Source: Chryseobacterium aquaeductus
GTDB lineage: Bacteria > Bacteroidota > Bacteroidia > Flavobacteriales > Weeksellaceae
Direction of reading: 5' to 3'
Assembly: GCF_905175375.1 (NCBI RefSeq)
Contig: NZ_CAJIMS010000001.1
Coordinates: 1,488,001-1,552,000 of the forward strand
Length of the DNA: 64,000 nt
Shown here: positions 8,909 to 17,816 of the stretch, in pieces
Layout: each line of letters opens with the position of its first letter
Position numbering within the stretch: position 1 is the first letter of the stretch
Notes under the pieces: generated by a model
Database searches by the model: none
Seen by the model: the letters and a program-made list of their open reading frames with translations, nothing else
What the model was told of the DNA's origin: nothing
Program-made: the position numbers and the translations under genes

Positions 8909-9087
8909 ATTTTGAAAATTTAGTTCATCAAGTATTTTTTAACGAAAAGCTGACAAATGTTTTTACTGTCTAAAAGTTAATTGAATCAATTTAATTGATA
9001 GAAATTTTGTAAAGAAAAAAATATTTTTTTGATTTATGGTAAACTGTAAAATTATATAATTGAATATGTATTTTTGTAAATAAAACT

Positions 9088-9639
9088 ATGAAAAAAATAA
9101 TTCTATTTTTCGTTTTAATCTCAGGGCTTACTTTTGCTCAAATGGAGAATTTTGTAATTGATAACTCGCAAGTATCGTGGCAGAAAGTTTATGAGACGAA
9201 TAAAAATTTTGAAGAAATCGTTGAAAGTTTAAAGGGAAGAAATAATTTAATTATCAAGGAAAAAAATGAAAATTCTTTGGATGGAGAAATTTCCAATCTG
9301 ATAATGGATTATAAAAAAGCTGGGCACACTTATATGGGTACTCCAATTATACTAAACGAAACAAACAAGTATAAAGGTTTTTTTAAAATAGAATTTAAGG
9401 AAGGTAAATATAGAACGACAGTCCGTAATGTTTCATCTGAGGGTATGACCGTAACTATGTATGGCTCAGGATTAGGTTTAGGTAGTCAATTAGATACAAC
9501 ACTTGAAAATATGGCTCTAAACAAAAAAGGAGAGCTAAGAAAAGGTTTTCCGAAGGTTTCTGGTAAAATCATTGATGTAACTTTTACTAATCTTTTTGAT
9601 TTTACCAAGATTGAAGAAAATAAAAAGACTGACTGGTAA
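9088..9639 (+). CDS. Secreted protein, DUF4468-like
   Basis: A 183-residue protein with signal peptide MKKIILFFVLISGLTFAQ. The mature start (FVIDNSQVSWQKVYE) and the alternating strand/helix layout resemble DUF4468 proteins with a TBP-like fold found in Bacteroidota; this is a weak match. Its function is unknown. It is monocistronic, flanked by the hairpin at 8875 on the left and one at 9673 on the right. Confidence 0.65.
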   Translation: MKKIILFFVLISGLTFAQMENFVIDNSQVSWQKVYETNKNFEEIVESLKGRNNLIIKEKNENSLDGEISNLIMDYKKAGHTYMGTPIILNETNKYKGFFKIEFKEGKYRTTVRNVSSEGMTVTMYGSGLGLGSQLDTTLENMALNKKGELRKGFPKVSGKIIDVTFTNLFDFTKIEENKKTDW

Positions 9640-9672
9640 AGCGATTTCAATTTTCTTTTGCCGAAATCTTTT

Positions 9673-9710
9673 AAAGCTGTGATTTTTTTCTAAAATCTCA
9701 GCTTTATTTT
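9673..9710 (+). terminator. Hairpin terminator
   Basis: Inverted repeat AAAGCTGTGATTTT (9673-9686) / AAAATCTCAGCTTT (9692-9705) with one mismatch, then a T-rich tract. It follows the secreted DUF4468-like gene. Confidence 0.75.
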
Positions 9711-9866
9711 AGTGTGAATTCAAAAATTTTATCTGTCGATAAAGTTGTATTTAGATGCTCGACAATTAAACATATCTTTTGATTAATAGTTTCTCAACAC
9801 TTTATATAGATAATTATTTAAAGTTCACCTCATAAAAAGAATATAGTAAGTTTTGATTAAAAACCT

Positions 9867-9874
9867 TAAATTTG
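9867..9874 (+). promoter_or_regulatory. -7 element (TAnnTTTG) of lepA
   Basis: TAAATTTG fits the Bacteroidota -7 consensus exactly and lies 20 bp before the lepA ATG. No good -33 TTTG is seen at the standard distance. Confidence 0.5.
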
Positions 9875-9894
9875 CAAATTACACGAAAATCTTA

Positions 9895-11691
9895 ATGAAA
9901 AACATACGAAATTTTTGCATAATCGCCCATATCGACCACGGTAAATCTACTTTGGCAGACCGTCTTTTGGAGTATACCAATACGGTGACACAAAGAGAAT
10001 TACAGTCTCAGACGCTTGATGATATGGATTTGGAAAAAGAACGTGGGATCACGATAAAATCTCACGCCATCCAAATGGATTATGAGCTCAATGGCGAAAA
10101 ATATATATTAAATCTTATTGATACACCGGGACACGTAGATTTTTCTTACGAAGTTTCTCGTTCTATTGCTGCTTGCGAAGGCGCACTTCTTATTGTAGAT
10201 GCAGCACAAAGTATTCAGGCACAAACAATTAGTAACTTATATTTAGCTTTAGAAAACGACTTGGAAATTATTCCGATTCTTAATAAAATAGATCTTCCTT
10301 CTGCAAATCCTGAAGAAGTTACCGACGAGATTATGGGACTTTTAGGATGCAAATATGAAGATGTTCTCAGAGTTTCCGGAAAAACAGGAGAGGGAGTTCA
10401 TCAATTGCTAGAGCATATTGTGAATAAAATTCCTGCTCCGGTGGGAGATCCCAATGCGCCGCTTCAGGCTTTGATTTTTGATTCTGTTTACAATCCTTTC
10501 AGAGGTATCGAGGCATATTTCAAAGTGGTGAACGGAAGTATTTCTAAAAATGAAAAAATTAAATTCTTCGCTACAGGAAAAGAATATGGCGCAGATGAAG
10601 TAGGTACCTTAAAACTAAAACAGCTTCCTAAGAAAACTATAGGATGTGGTGACGTAGGTTATATTATTTCAGGAATTAAAGACGCCCGTGAAGTAAAAGT
10701 AGGAGATACGATTACCTCTTTCGTAAATCCTGCTGCAGAAGCAATTGATGGTTTTGAAGAAGTAAAGCCGATGGTTTTTGCAGGAATTTATCCTATCGAA
10801 TCTGAAGATTTTGAAGAATTGAGATTTTCATTAGAAAAATTAAGACTGAATGATGCTTCTTTGGTTTTCGAACCCGAAAGTTCTGCTGCTCTTGGATTTG
10901 GTTTCCGTTGCGGATTTTTAGGAATGCTTCATATGGAAATCGTTCAGGAACGTCTGGATAGAGAATTTAACATGGATGTCATCACGACGGTTCCCAACGT
11001 TTCATATCTAGGATATTCTAAAAGAGAACCTGAACTTGCGATTTTGATCAACAATCCATCTGAAATGATTGATCCCAATCTATTGGACCGAGTTGAAGAA
11101 CCTTATATAAAAGCTGCTATTATTACAAAATCTGATTTTGTAGGTGCAGTAATGACCCTTTGTATTGAGAAAAGAGGTGAGATCGTCAATCAAAGTTATT
11201 TGACGGCAGACAGAGTAGAACTTACTTTCAATATGCCTTTGGCTGAGGTGGTTTTCGACTTTTATGATCGTTTAAAATCTATTTCTAAAGGTTACGCTTC
11301 GTTTGATTATTCGCCAATAGGAATGCGTGCTTCCAAATTAGTAAAAATGGATATTTTGATTAATGGAGATATGGTAGATGCTTTATCATCATTGATTCAC
11401 GACTCCAATGCCTATTACATTGGTAAAAAAATGTGTGAAAAACTTCGTGAACTGATTCCGAGACAGCAGTTTGATATTGCAGTTCAGGCAGCTTTAGGAG
11501 CGAAGGTTATTGCAAGAGAAACGATCAAAGCTTTAAGAAAAGACGTTACAGCAAAATGTTATGGTGGTGATATTTCCAGAAAGAGAAAATTGCTGGAAAA
11601 GCAGAAAGAAGGTAAAAAGAAAATGAAACAGATTGGTAGAGTAGAAGTGCCACAATCTGCATTTATGGCTGTTTTGAAGCTGAATGATTAA
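9895..11691 (+). CDS. lepA: Elongation factor 4 (LepA)
   Basis: Ribosome-associated translational GTPase of 598 residues, the usual length. It back-translocates or remodels stalled and initiating ribosomes. G motifs are AHIDHGKST (P-loop), RGITIKSHA (switch I), DTPGHVDF and NKIDLP. The family-specific C-terminal domain is recognisable up to [20 protein letters not shown]. The ATG at 9895 gives the canonical start [17 protein letters not shown]; the in-frame TTG at 9853 would add 14 residues overlapping the promoter. Confidence 0.97.
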   Translation: MKNIRNFCIIAHIDHGKSTLADRLLEYTNTVTQRELQSQTLDDMDLEKERGITIKSHAIQMDYELNGEKYILNLIDTPGHVDFSYEVSRSIAACEGALLIVDAAQSIQAQTISNLYLALENDLEIIPILNKIDLPSANPEEVTDEIMGLLGCKYEDVLRVSGKTGEGVHQLLEHIVNKIPAPVGDPNAPLQALIFDSVYNPFRGIEAYFKVVNGSISKNEKIKFFATGKEYGADEVGTLKLKQLPKKTIGCGDVGYIISGIKDAREVKVGDTITSFVNPAAEAIDGFEEVKPMVFAGIYPIESEDFEELRFSLEKLRLNDASLVFEPESSAALGFGFRCGFLGMLHMEIVQERLDREFNMDVITTVPNVSYLGYSKREPELAILINNPSEMIDPNLLDRVEEPYIKAAIITKSDFVGAVMTLCIEKRGEIVNQSYLTADRVELTFNMPLAEVVFDFYDRLKSISKGYASFDYSPIGMRASKLVKMDILINGDMVDALSSLIHDSNAYYIGKKMCEKLRELIPRQQFDIAVQAALGAKVIARETIKALRKDVTAKCYGGDISRKRKLLEKQKEGKKKMKQIGRVEVPQSAFMAVLKLND

Positions 11692-11726
11692 TAACTACGC
11701 CACGTAAAACGGCAAGAAGTAAAAGT

Positions 11727-11756
11727 AAATCCGCAGAACTGTTCTGCGGATTTTTC
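11727..11756 (+). terminator. Rho-independent terminator of lepA
   Basis: Perfect inverted repeat AAATCCGCAGAAC (11727-11739) / GTTCTGCGGATTT (11741-11753) followed by Ts. It lies 35 bp after lepA. Confidence 0.88.
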
Positions 11757-11789
11757 TGTGATATAAACTCTGATCAAACGTTTTACCGA

Positions 11790-12428
11790 TTACTTTTTCG
11801 TAAACTTGATTTCCATGGTTTTAAATTCTTTTCCTGTTTTAGAATCCGGACCATACATTTCCATGGTCTGATGGGTTTCATCGGTGAAAGTGTACACTTC
11901 TCTTACGTCACAATCTTTCCCCGGTCTTGTAGGATCAGTCATTTTTCCTTTAAATTCAATAGCTTTTTTAGAAGGATTCCATACGCCTTCGGTTTGCATA
12001 ATTCCTGTTCCCATATTATCAATCCAGGTGCTTACAAATTTTTTCTTTGCGTTATCATAAGCAGTAATGCTCATTCCTTCAAAAGGCATTCCCATAAAAT
12101 TTCCTTTGTGATTGCTTATTTGGTATCTTCCGTCATACATCATTTTGTTGGTTGCTTCAGATTTACTGGTCATGGGTTGTCCGCCATTTTCCATCCACAT
12201 TGTGGTTTCTCCGATCCAGGTTCCGTCAGATTTTGCTAACATCTTTTGCATATCTCCGGGAGTTGCATAATCCATCCATGCTTTGTTAGCGGTGGCAGAA
12301 TCTACAGGTTTCCATTCTTCAGTGACGACAGAATCGGTTTTGTCTGAACCTGTTTTTACATCCATTTTTACTTTGTCACAAGCTACAAACATCAAAACAG
12401 CAGCAGCTGCGAATAATAAATTTTTCAT
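11790..12428 (-). CDS. Lipoprotein of the DUF1579 family
   Basis: A 212-residue protein with lipoprotein signal (LFAAAAVLMFVAC, Cys17). The mature domain matches DUF1579 from about residue 65 on: GTWIGETTMWMENGG, MMYDGRYQISNHKGNFMG, FEGMSITAYDN, STWIDNMGTGIM and a C-terminal REVYTFTDETHQTMEMYG. This lipocalin-like beta-barrel family has no agreed function. The protein is probably anchored in the inner or outer membrane facing the periplasm. The gene is monocistronic. Confidence 0.85.
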   Translation of the reverse strand: MKNLLFAAAAVLMFVACDKVKMDVKTGSDKTDSVVTEEWKPVDSATANKAWMDYATPGDMQKMLAKSDGTWIGETTMWMENGGQPMTSKSEATNKMMYDGRYQISNHKGNFMGMPFEGMSITAYDNAKKKFVSTWIDNMGTGIMQTEGVWNPSKKAIEFKGKMTDPTRPGKDCDVREVYTFTDETHQTMEMYGPDSKTGKEFKTMEIKFTKK

Positions 12429-12510
12429 AGTAGTTTAGTTTTAAGTTGATTATAAATTTAGTAAAAAATAGTATCCGATAAATTATTATTTCATCTTTAT
12501 AAGATAATTG

Positions 12511-12518
12511 TAATTTTG
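12511..12518 (+). promoter_or_regulatory. -7 element of the NAD/ADP-ribose cassette
   Basis: TAATTTTG matches TAnnTTTG and lies 25 bp upstream of the first ATG of the Nudix-Sir2-ADP-ribosylglycohydrolase run. No clear TTTG is found 19 bp upstream. Confidence 0.5.
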
Positions 12519-12543
12519 TGTATTGGTAACACAAATTAAAAAC

Positions 12544-13074
12544 ATGAATTCTGTTAAAAAATTACAGGATATAAAAGTTGCAGTAGATGCAGTTGTTTTT
12601 GGATATTTCGATAAAAAGGATCTCCAGATTCTTTTAATTAAAAGAAATATTGAACCTTTCAAAGGAGGCTGGTCAATTCCGGGAGAATTGGTTTTGGATG
12701 ATGAAAATCTTGACGATGCCGTAAAAAGAGAATTAATACATGATTTAGATAAATTTGAATTTGAAATTCTACAACATAGAATGAATCTATCTCACCAATC
12801 CTATGACATCTTTTATAAAAGTTCTGAAAATGAAAATGTTTTAAAAGACTTTATTTTTAGTTTCAAAGAAAAATTTTGTTATAAAGAAAGCTATACATTA
12901 TATCTATACAACAATAAAGAAATAAATGATATTTTAGATATTTATTCAAAAAATGATCAGCAACATATTAAACTTGCTGAATCTTTAATTACTTATATTG
13001 ATAATGTTGATGAAAATATTATTTATTATCCATACAAAGATTTTAAATACCATGAAATAATTAAAAACAAATGA
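12544..13074 (+). CDS. Degenerate NrtR-type Nudix domain protein
   Basis: A 176-residue protein. Residues 10-65 match the Nudix core of NrtR-like regulators (VAVDAVVFGYFDKKDLQ, then KRNIEPFKGGWSIPGE and ENLDDAVKREL). The catalytic Nudix box is not intact: the REUxEExGU end reads RELIHDLDKF. The C-terminal 100 residues are AT-rich, charged and unlike the winged helix expected in NrtR. It may be a non-catalytic ADP-ribose sensor or a decaying regulator. Its stop overlaps the start of the sir2 gene (ATGA), so the two are translationally coupled. Confidence 0.7.
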   Translation: MNSVKKLQDIKVAVDAVVFGYFDKKDLQILLIKRNIEPFKGGWSIPGELVLDDENLDDAVKRELIHDLDKFEFEILQHRMNLSHQSYDIFYKSSENENVLKDFIFSFKEKFCYKESYTLYLYNNKEINDILDIYSKNDQQHIKLAESLITYIDNVDENIIYYPYKDFKYHEIIKNK

Positions 13075-13757
13075 AAAAATTAACCATATTAAGCGGTGCC
13101 GGAATCAGTGCCGAAAGCGGTATAAAAACCTTCAGAGACGGAGATGGTCTTTGGGAAAATCATAGCATAACAGACGTGGCAAGTCCGGAAGGTTGGAGAA
13201 AAAATAGAGAATTGGTTCTCGAATTTTACAACCAAAGACGTCGCCAACTTCATGAAGTTGAACCTAATGATGCACACAAACTGATTGCCGATTTAGAAAA
13301 ATATTTTGAGGTTCAAATCATCACGCAAAACATCGATGATTTACATGAAAGAGCAGGTTCAAAAAATATCATTCACCTTCACGGCGAATTGTTTAAATCT
13401 TGTTCGTGCAATAATAAAAGTTTGATCTACGAACAAAAAGATGACATCAACACCGGAGATAAAGCAAAAGATGGAGCGCAATTGCGTCCTTTTATCGTTT
13501 GGTTCGGGGAAGATGTTCCTTTGATGAAAGAAGCGACAGAAAAAGCAAAAGAAGCCGATATTTTCCTGGTAATCGGAACTTCTTTGCAGGTTTATCCGGC
13601 TGCAGGATTGCTTCACGACATCAAAGATGATTGTCTGTTGATTGTCATCAATCCCAACGAAACAGGTTTCGGATACGGAAAAAGAGCGGTTGTGATGAAA
13701 GAAACCGCAACGAAAGGAATGAAGCTGTTATTTGATAAGCTTGTAAATTTAGCATAA
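13071..13757 (+). CDS. SIR2 family NAD-dependent deacylase (class III type)
   Basis: A 228-residue sirtuin. NAD-binding GAGISAESGI is at residues 9-18, TQNIDDLHERAG near 84, catalytic His in HLHGE, the class III string RPFIVWFGED near 138, and GTSLQVYPAAGL. The acyl-pocket residues Y53 and R56 (FYNQRRRQ) are the pair known in CobB/SIRT5 to favour succinyl and malonyl lysine. Only one zinc-ligand Cys pair (CSC) is seen, so structural zinc is probably absent. It overlaps the Nudix gene by 4 nt and the next gene by 1 nt. Confidence 0.93.
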   Translation: MKKLTILSGAGISAESGIKTFRDGDGLWENHSITDVASPEGWRKNRELVLEFYNQRRRQLHEVEPNDAHKLIADLEKYFEVQIITQNIDDLHERAGSKNIIHLHGELFKSCSCNNKSLIYEQKDDINTGDKAKDGAQLRPFIVWFGEDVPLMKEATEKAKEADIFLVIGTSLQVYPAAGLLHDIKDDCLLIVINPNETGFGYGKRAVVMKETATKGMKLLFDKLVNLA

Positions 13758-14695
13758 TGGAAAATGTAGTAAAAGCCGGAATTTTTGGGGTTTGTATTGG
13801 TGATGCGTTGGGCGTTCCGGTGGAATTTAAGAAAAGAGAAGATTTGAAAAAATCTCCTGTTGCCGGATATTTGGAATATATGTCCTGGAATCAGCCGAAA
13901 GGTACTTGGAGCGACGACAGTTCGCTAACACTTTGCTTAGCCGAAGAATTGACAAAAGGTTATGATTTAGAAAAAATCGGAGAAAGCTTTGTAAAATGGA
14001 AAAAATACGGTTGGACTGCTCACGGAAGACTTTTCGATATCGGTGGAACAACAAGACATTCTATCGCAAGATTAATTAAAGGTGAAAGTGCAAAATTTTC
14101 AGGAAATATTTTTGAAGAAGATAACGGGAATGGTTCTTTGATGAGAATTCTTCCCTTAGCTTTTTATCTTAAAGAAGAAGAAAATCTTGAAAAGCTATAT
14201 CAAATCGTAAAAGAAGTTTCATCCATTACTCATGGACATTTTCGTTCTGTTTTTGCATGTTTTATCTATGTGATTTTTGCCATTGAATTGATTAAAGCAA
14301 AAGAAAAAAGAGAAGCATATAATCATATTCAAAAAACAGCATTAGAATACGCAGATCTTCAAGGTTTTAACCCAAAAGAGATTGAACTTTTTCAGAGAAT
14401 TTTAAAGAATGATATTTCAAAGTATCATGAAGATGAAATTAGAAGCAGCGGTTACGTTCTTCACACTTTAGAAGCATCTTTATGGTGTTTTCTAAACTCC
14501 GAAAGTTATACCGAAGCTGTTTTAAAAGCTGTCAATTTAGGAGAAGATACCGACACAACGGCAGCCATAACTGGCGGAATTGCCGGAATTTATTATGGTT
14601 TTAATAATATTCCTGAAGAATGGATTGCGGAGTTGGTGAGGAAGGAGGATATTGAAAACTTATGTATTAAATTAGAAACTCAATTGATGAAATGA
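13757..14695 (+). CDS. ADP-ribosylglycohydrolase family protein
   Basis: A 312-residue DraG/ARH-type hydrolase. The N-terminal AGIFGVCIGDALGVPVEF, metal-binding GTWSDDSSLTLCLAE and C-terminal GEDTDTTAAITGGIAG are the family's di-magnesium signatures. Such enzymes remove ADP-ribose from arginine or other acceptors, or cleave small ADP-ribosyl compounds. Its start overlaps the sirtuin stop by 1 nt (TAATG), so the two are made together. A shared role in NAD+/ADP-ribose turnover is inferred from the neighbours. Confidence 0.93.
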   Translation: MENVVKAGIFGVCIGDALGVPVEFKKREDLKKSPVAGYLEYMSWNQPKGTWSDDSSLTLCLAEELTKGYDLEKIGESFVKWKKYGWTAHGRLFDIGGTTRHSIARLIKGESAKFSGNIFEEDNGNGSLMRILPLAFYLKEEENLEKLYQIVKEVSSITHGHFRSVFACFIYVIFAIELIKAKEKREAYNHIQKTALEYADLQGFNPKEIELFQRILKNDISKYHEDEIRSSGYVLHTLEASLWCFLNSESYTEAVLKAVNLGEDTDTTAAITGGIAGIYYGFNNIPEEWIAELVRKEDIENLCIKLETQLMK

Positions 14696-14719
14696 AAAAA
14701 CACAAGCCTTTAGTGAACA

Positions 14720-14754
14720 AAAAAAATACGCTCTAAATTGGAGCGTATTTTTTT
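14720..14754. terminator. Bidirectional terminator
   Basis: Perfect 14-bp inverted repeat (14720-14733 / 14741-14754; core ATACGCTC / GAGCGTAT) with a 7-nt loop, an A-run before and a T-run after. It sits between the convergent ADP-ribosylglycohydrolase (+) and cupin-like (-) genes. Confidence 0.9.
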
Positions 14755-15637
14755 ATCTTTTCGGTAAACCTTTTTTCAGAGCATAGTTTGCTCTTTCAAC
14801 AGCTTTTTTCTCTTTCCAGTCCATGTAGCGTTTTTTGTAACGACCTTTCATGAAATTGTCAAAATTTCTCTGAACGGTAAGATTCCAGAGTGAGTTGGCT
14901 TTTACGCCCCAGGATTTGTCCCATGCGCGAAGTGAAAGCGAGAAACTTCCGTCCAGATATTTCATCCAATGCCACCATCCGGTTGGCATGAATAAAGTGT
15001 CGCCATGCTCCAGAAAGCATTCGATCCCTTCAACGCCGTCCAACGCCGGGAATTTTTCAAAATCGGGATGCTCTATGTCAAAATCTTCTAATGCATAGGT
15101 TGCATAAGGCAATTTGTAAAGTCTGTCTTTCCATTTATATTCGAAAAGAAGCACGTGCTTTCTCCCATTAAAATGAGTATGGAAGATGTGCGCCAGATCA
15201 ATGTCATAATGTAAAAAAGTGACTGAGCCTTTTCCTCCAAAAAACATAGAAGGAAATTTGTCTAAAAACCCGCCCATCAATTCTTTAGGAGAAATATAAT
15301 CGTCTAATAACTTGTTGGCACGTTTAATAGGATCAAAAAAGAAAATCCTCAAATCTGTAGGCTCTCTCTGGATGAGATCTATATAATCTGCAAACTTCAT
15401 TTCTGTAGTTGGCGTATTAATGGGAGCAGAAGGATCAGCCTTTGCGCTGTCGTAGAGGGGAACGGTGACGTCTCCTACCACTTCCTTCACATACTCCATC
15501 GTCCATTTTTGATAGGCTGGCCATTTTCTTGCCATATTTTTAATCACTACCGGTCTTCTCGGTATCAGATATTTCTCACGAAATTCTTCTTTAGAAATAT
15601 CATCAACAATATCTATAGGTTTTAGAATAACCCCCAT
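14753..15637 (-). CDS. Cupin-like (JmjC-type) domain protein
   Basis: A 294-residue protein of the cupin_8/JmjC family. The start REKYLIPRRPVVIKNMARKWPAYQKW is typical. The double-stranded beta-helix has an iron-binding HYD (VTFLHYDIDLAHIFHTHFNGRK split by strands), and the distal His lies in DTLFMPTGWWHWMKYL. Members are 2-oxoglutarate/Fe(II) dioxygenases such as protein hydroxylases; the substrate is not known here. It is preceded by 170 bp with no gene and followed by a shared terminator. Confidence 0.88.
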   Translation of the reverse strand: MGVILKPIDIVDDISKEEFREKYLIPRRPVVIKNMARKWPAYQKWTMEYVKEVVGDVTVPLYDSAKADPSAPINTPTTEMKFADYIDLIQREPTDLRIFFFDPIKRANKLLDDYISPKELMGGFLDKFPSMFFGGKGSVTFLHYDIDLAHIFHTHFNGRKHVLLFEYKWKDRLYKLPYATYALEDFDIEHPDFEKFPALDGVEGIECFLEHGDTLFMPTGWWHWMKYLDGSFSLSLRAWDKSWGVKANSLWNLTVQRNFDNFMKGRYKKRYMDWKEKKAVERANYALKKGLPKR

Positions 15638-15760
15638 TAGTATAAATTTTATATTACAAAATTATTAAATTATTAAACATCAATAGAATAATTGTGTTCT
15701 TTTTAATCTATGACGTTCATCACATTTATTTAGGAATAAAAAAAGAATATTTGTAAGAAT

Positions 15761-15788
15761 AAATCCCGCATTTCTGCAGGATTTTATT
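15761..15788 (-). terminator. Likely terminator of the TPR gene
   Basis: Imperfect inverted repeat AAATCCCGCA (15761-15770) / TGCAGGATTT (15775-15784) with one mismatch and T-rich sequence on the minus-strand side. It lies 24 bp after the end of the TPR gene. Confidence 0.65.
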
Positions 15789-15811
15789 TTCATATCAAAA
15801 GCATAAAGCTT

Positions 15812-17191
15812 CTAATTCTTCTTCTTTACTTTGGCTTTCACCTTTTTGACCTCGTCTTTTATGTACGGATATTTTTTCTGCATATCTGTTATCATGGAAG
15901 GATCTAGCTCTAGTGCTTTGACTAAAGTTTCAGCGCCTTTGGTGTTGTTCTTCAAATTGAAATAACAATTACTCAGCTGATAATACAATTCCGCACGATC
16001 GTGATATTCTAAGGCAGAAATCAAAACACTTACGGCCTCGTCATATTCTCCGACCAGCATCAAAACTTCAGTATATGCATACCAGTTGTAAAACCTCGAA
16101 GGCTCTGCATCAACCAATTTCTTCAGGCAAGAAAGACTTTCTTCAAACTTTCCTGAGTCGATGAATAAAAATGCGAGTCTCTTCTGATACTCAAGGTTTC
16201 CGTCATTCAGCAAAGTGGCTTCTCTTGCAAAGTGTAGAGCTTCCGGCATTCCGCCCATTTCTTCGTAAAGGTAAGACTGCTCCATCATTGCCAAATAAAA
16301 CTGAGGATCTTCTCTTAGTGATTTCTGGAAGTAATTTAAAGCGATCGTTGGCTGCTTTAGAGCTTTATAGCACAATCCGATTTTATAAAATGTAAACGCT
16401 TTTGTATATTCCAACTCAAGCATTTCTTCATATACTTCAATCGCTTTTTTGTGTTGATTTAAAGCCTCATAACAAGCCGCTTTACTTGCGTAAACACCAA
16501 CGGCGCTGGAATTAATTGCAAGCATATAATCGAAACCTTTAATCGCTTCTTCGTAGTTTTTTCTGTTGAAATAAAACTGTCCGTATTCGCTCCACGCCAC
16601 TTCCGAGTAAGCAAAATTATCAAGATAATCATTCAGGAAAGCAATTGCTTCCTCACTCTTATTAAGATCACTAAAACAGATCATTGCGTTCTCCAACGAG
16701 TATTCGTCCGTAGGATCTTCTTTCAAAGCCTGTTGGTAATGTTTAAGAGCGTTAAAAGGATCTCCTAAATTCACATATTCGTCCGCAATAAAATTATTCA
16801 GGAAGTTTTCTTCTTCATTTAATTCTAAAGCTTTTTTGCAAATATCAATTGCTTTTCTAGGATTTCCTAAATTCGAATAATACTTTGCGTAGCATACCAA
16901 AAAGTCTGTATTCTCCATAGAAGAACCTTTTAACTCGTCGATCATTTCCTTCGCCGTATTATAATCTTCCCATTCTAAGAGCACTTCAAGTTTCTTGATC
17001 TTGATATCCAAAGAATTGGGATGAATTTTGAGACCGTAAGTTACTGCCATATCAGCGTAATTAAAATCTCCCAACTCCAGATAGTACACAATAATATCAT
17101 CTAATTCTTCTGTATCGAAGTAGAATTCATCATTATTTTCCATCATTTCCTCGAACTTTTTTACAAGTTCATTTCCAAAATATTCTTCCAA
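15812..17191 (-). CDS. Tetratricopeptide repeat protein
   Basis: A 459-residue soluble protein with no signal peptide and almost wholly made of TPR units. About eleven are visible, for example GDPFNALKHYQQALKEDPTD, KAIEVYEEMLELEY and PTIALNYFQKSLREDPQ. The start MEEYFGNELVKKFEEMMENND is acidic and the end (VKKVKAKVKKKN) strongly basic. It is likely a cytoplasmic scaffold; no partner can be deduced from neighbours. Homologues are common single-copy genes in Flavobacteriia (recalled, not checked). Confidence 0.85.
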   Translation of the reverse strand: MEEYFGNELVKKFEEMMENNDEFYFDTEELDDIIVYYLELGDFNYADMAVTYGLKIHPNSLDIKIKKLEVLLEWEDYNTAKEMIDELKGSSMENTDFLVCYAKYYSNLGNPRKAIDICKKALELNEEENFLNNFIADEYVNLGDPFNALKHYQQALKEDPTDEYSLENAMICFSDLNKSEEAIAFLNDYLDNFAYSEVAWSEYGQFYFNRKNYEEAIKGFDYMLAINSSAVGVYASKAACYEALNQHKKAIEVYEEMLELEYTKAFTFYKIGLCYKALKQPTIALNYFQKSLREDPQFYLAMMEQSYLYEEMGGMPEALHFAREATLLNDGNLEYQKRLAFLFIDSGKFEESLSCLKKLVDAEPSRFYNWYAYTEVLMLVGEYDEAVSVLISALEYHDRAELYYQLSNCYFNLKNNTKGAETLVKALELDPSMITDMQKKYPYIKDEVKKVKAKVKKKN

Positions 17192-17309
17192 TATAGTATC
17201 TCTGCGTTATTTTCAAAGTCCAAAATTGCTTTATAAACTTCGAAAAAACTTTTTTTAATTAAATTTATTTTTCTTCGGATTTTGTCTGTTATCAAAAAAT
17301 GAAAATATT

Positions 17310-17552
17310 TTAATTTCTTTTTTTTGTAAGCCGATAACTTAATGAGAAATTTTCCAATATTAAAACTCTTCGTAATTCTTTTGTACTACTTTTTAGTCCA
17401 ATTTTATTTTGATCTCTCAATAGATTAATCATTCGCACAGTTTCATCAAGAATTTTTTCCGGATAAATATTTGATTTATTGTGATCTGCCCAATATTGAT
17501 AAACCTTGTCAAATTCTTTCTTAGCACAAATTGACCAGATTATTTTTATCAT
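17310..17552 (-). CDS. RelE/ParE-family toxin, frame broken at an A8 run
   Basis: The open frame gives 80 residues matching ParE-type toxins (MIKIIWSICAKKEFDKVYQYW, then RRVLILENFSLSYRL) but stops at KKRN. The break lies in a run of eight A's (plus-strand T8 at 17318-17325). Removing one A lets the frame continue through KEIKIFSFFDNRQNPKK to a stop at 17255-17257, giving 98 residues. That is the usual length, and it ends in the family's typical C-terminal strand. So the gene is a recent frameshift mutant, phase-variable, expressed by slippage, or a sequencing error. It overlaps the antitoxin by 4 nt (ATGA). Confidence 0.8.
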   Translation of the reverse strand: MIKIIWSICAKKEFDKVYQYWADHNKSNIYPEKILDETVRMINLLRDQNKIGLKSSTKELRRVLILENFSLSYRLTKKRN

Positions 17553-17767
17553 CTTCCGTACGATTTTAAAAAATCTTCATGTGAAACAACATTTCCTTTT
17601 TCAAAATCTTTTATTCCTTCTTCTATTAATTCTTTCTCAGCTTCAGAAATCTTATTCCACCAATCATCATTATGAATTTCTTCTACAAAATCAATTTCCA
17701 CTGCCTTCAAAATTGCTTTTATCTTGGCGAGTTCTTTTTTGTTTTTTGGATTAATGGTAATTGTCAT
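17549..17767 (-). CDS. Antitoxin of the ParE-type pair (DUF2683-like)
   Basis: A 72-residue protein directly upstream of and overlapping the toxin by 4 nt. The N-terminal MTITINPKNKKELAKIKAILKAVEIDF forms a strand plus helix as in small ribbon or DUF2683-type antitoxins common beside ParE toxins in Flavobacteria. The C-terminal helix (EAEKELIEEGIKDFEKGNVVSHEDF) looks like a toxin-binding tail. It would neutralise the toxin and, as dimer, repress its own promoter, where an imperfect palindrome is present. Confidence 0.8.
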   Translation of the reverse strand: MTITINPKNKKELAKIKAILKAVEIDFVEEIHNDDWWNKISEAEKELIEEGIKDFEKGNVVSHEDFLKSYGR

Positions 17768-17774
17768 TGTGCTA

Positions 17775-17816
17775 TTTTTGTATATTAAATGTACAAAAAT
17801 TCTGAATTAAATCAAA
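17775..17816 (-). promoter_or_regulatory. Promoter and palindromic operator of the toxin-antitoxin pair
   Basis: On the minus strand TTTG (17813-17816), a 19-bp spacer and TACATTTA (17786-17793) give a near-consensus Bacteroidota promoter (TTTG-N19-TAnnTTTG). An imperfect 25-bp palindrome with outer arms TTTTTGTA / TACAAAAA (17775-17799) covers the -7 box and start-site region. This is the expected place for autorepression by antitoxin or complex. The -33 box lies in the last codons of glmM. Confidence 0.65.
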
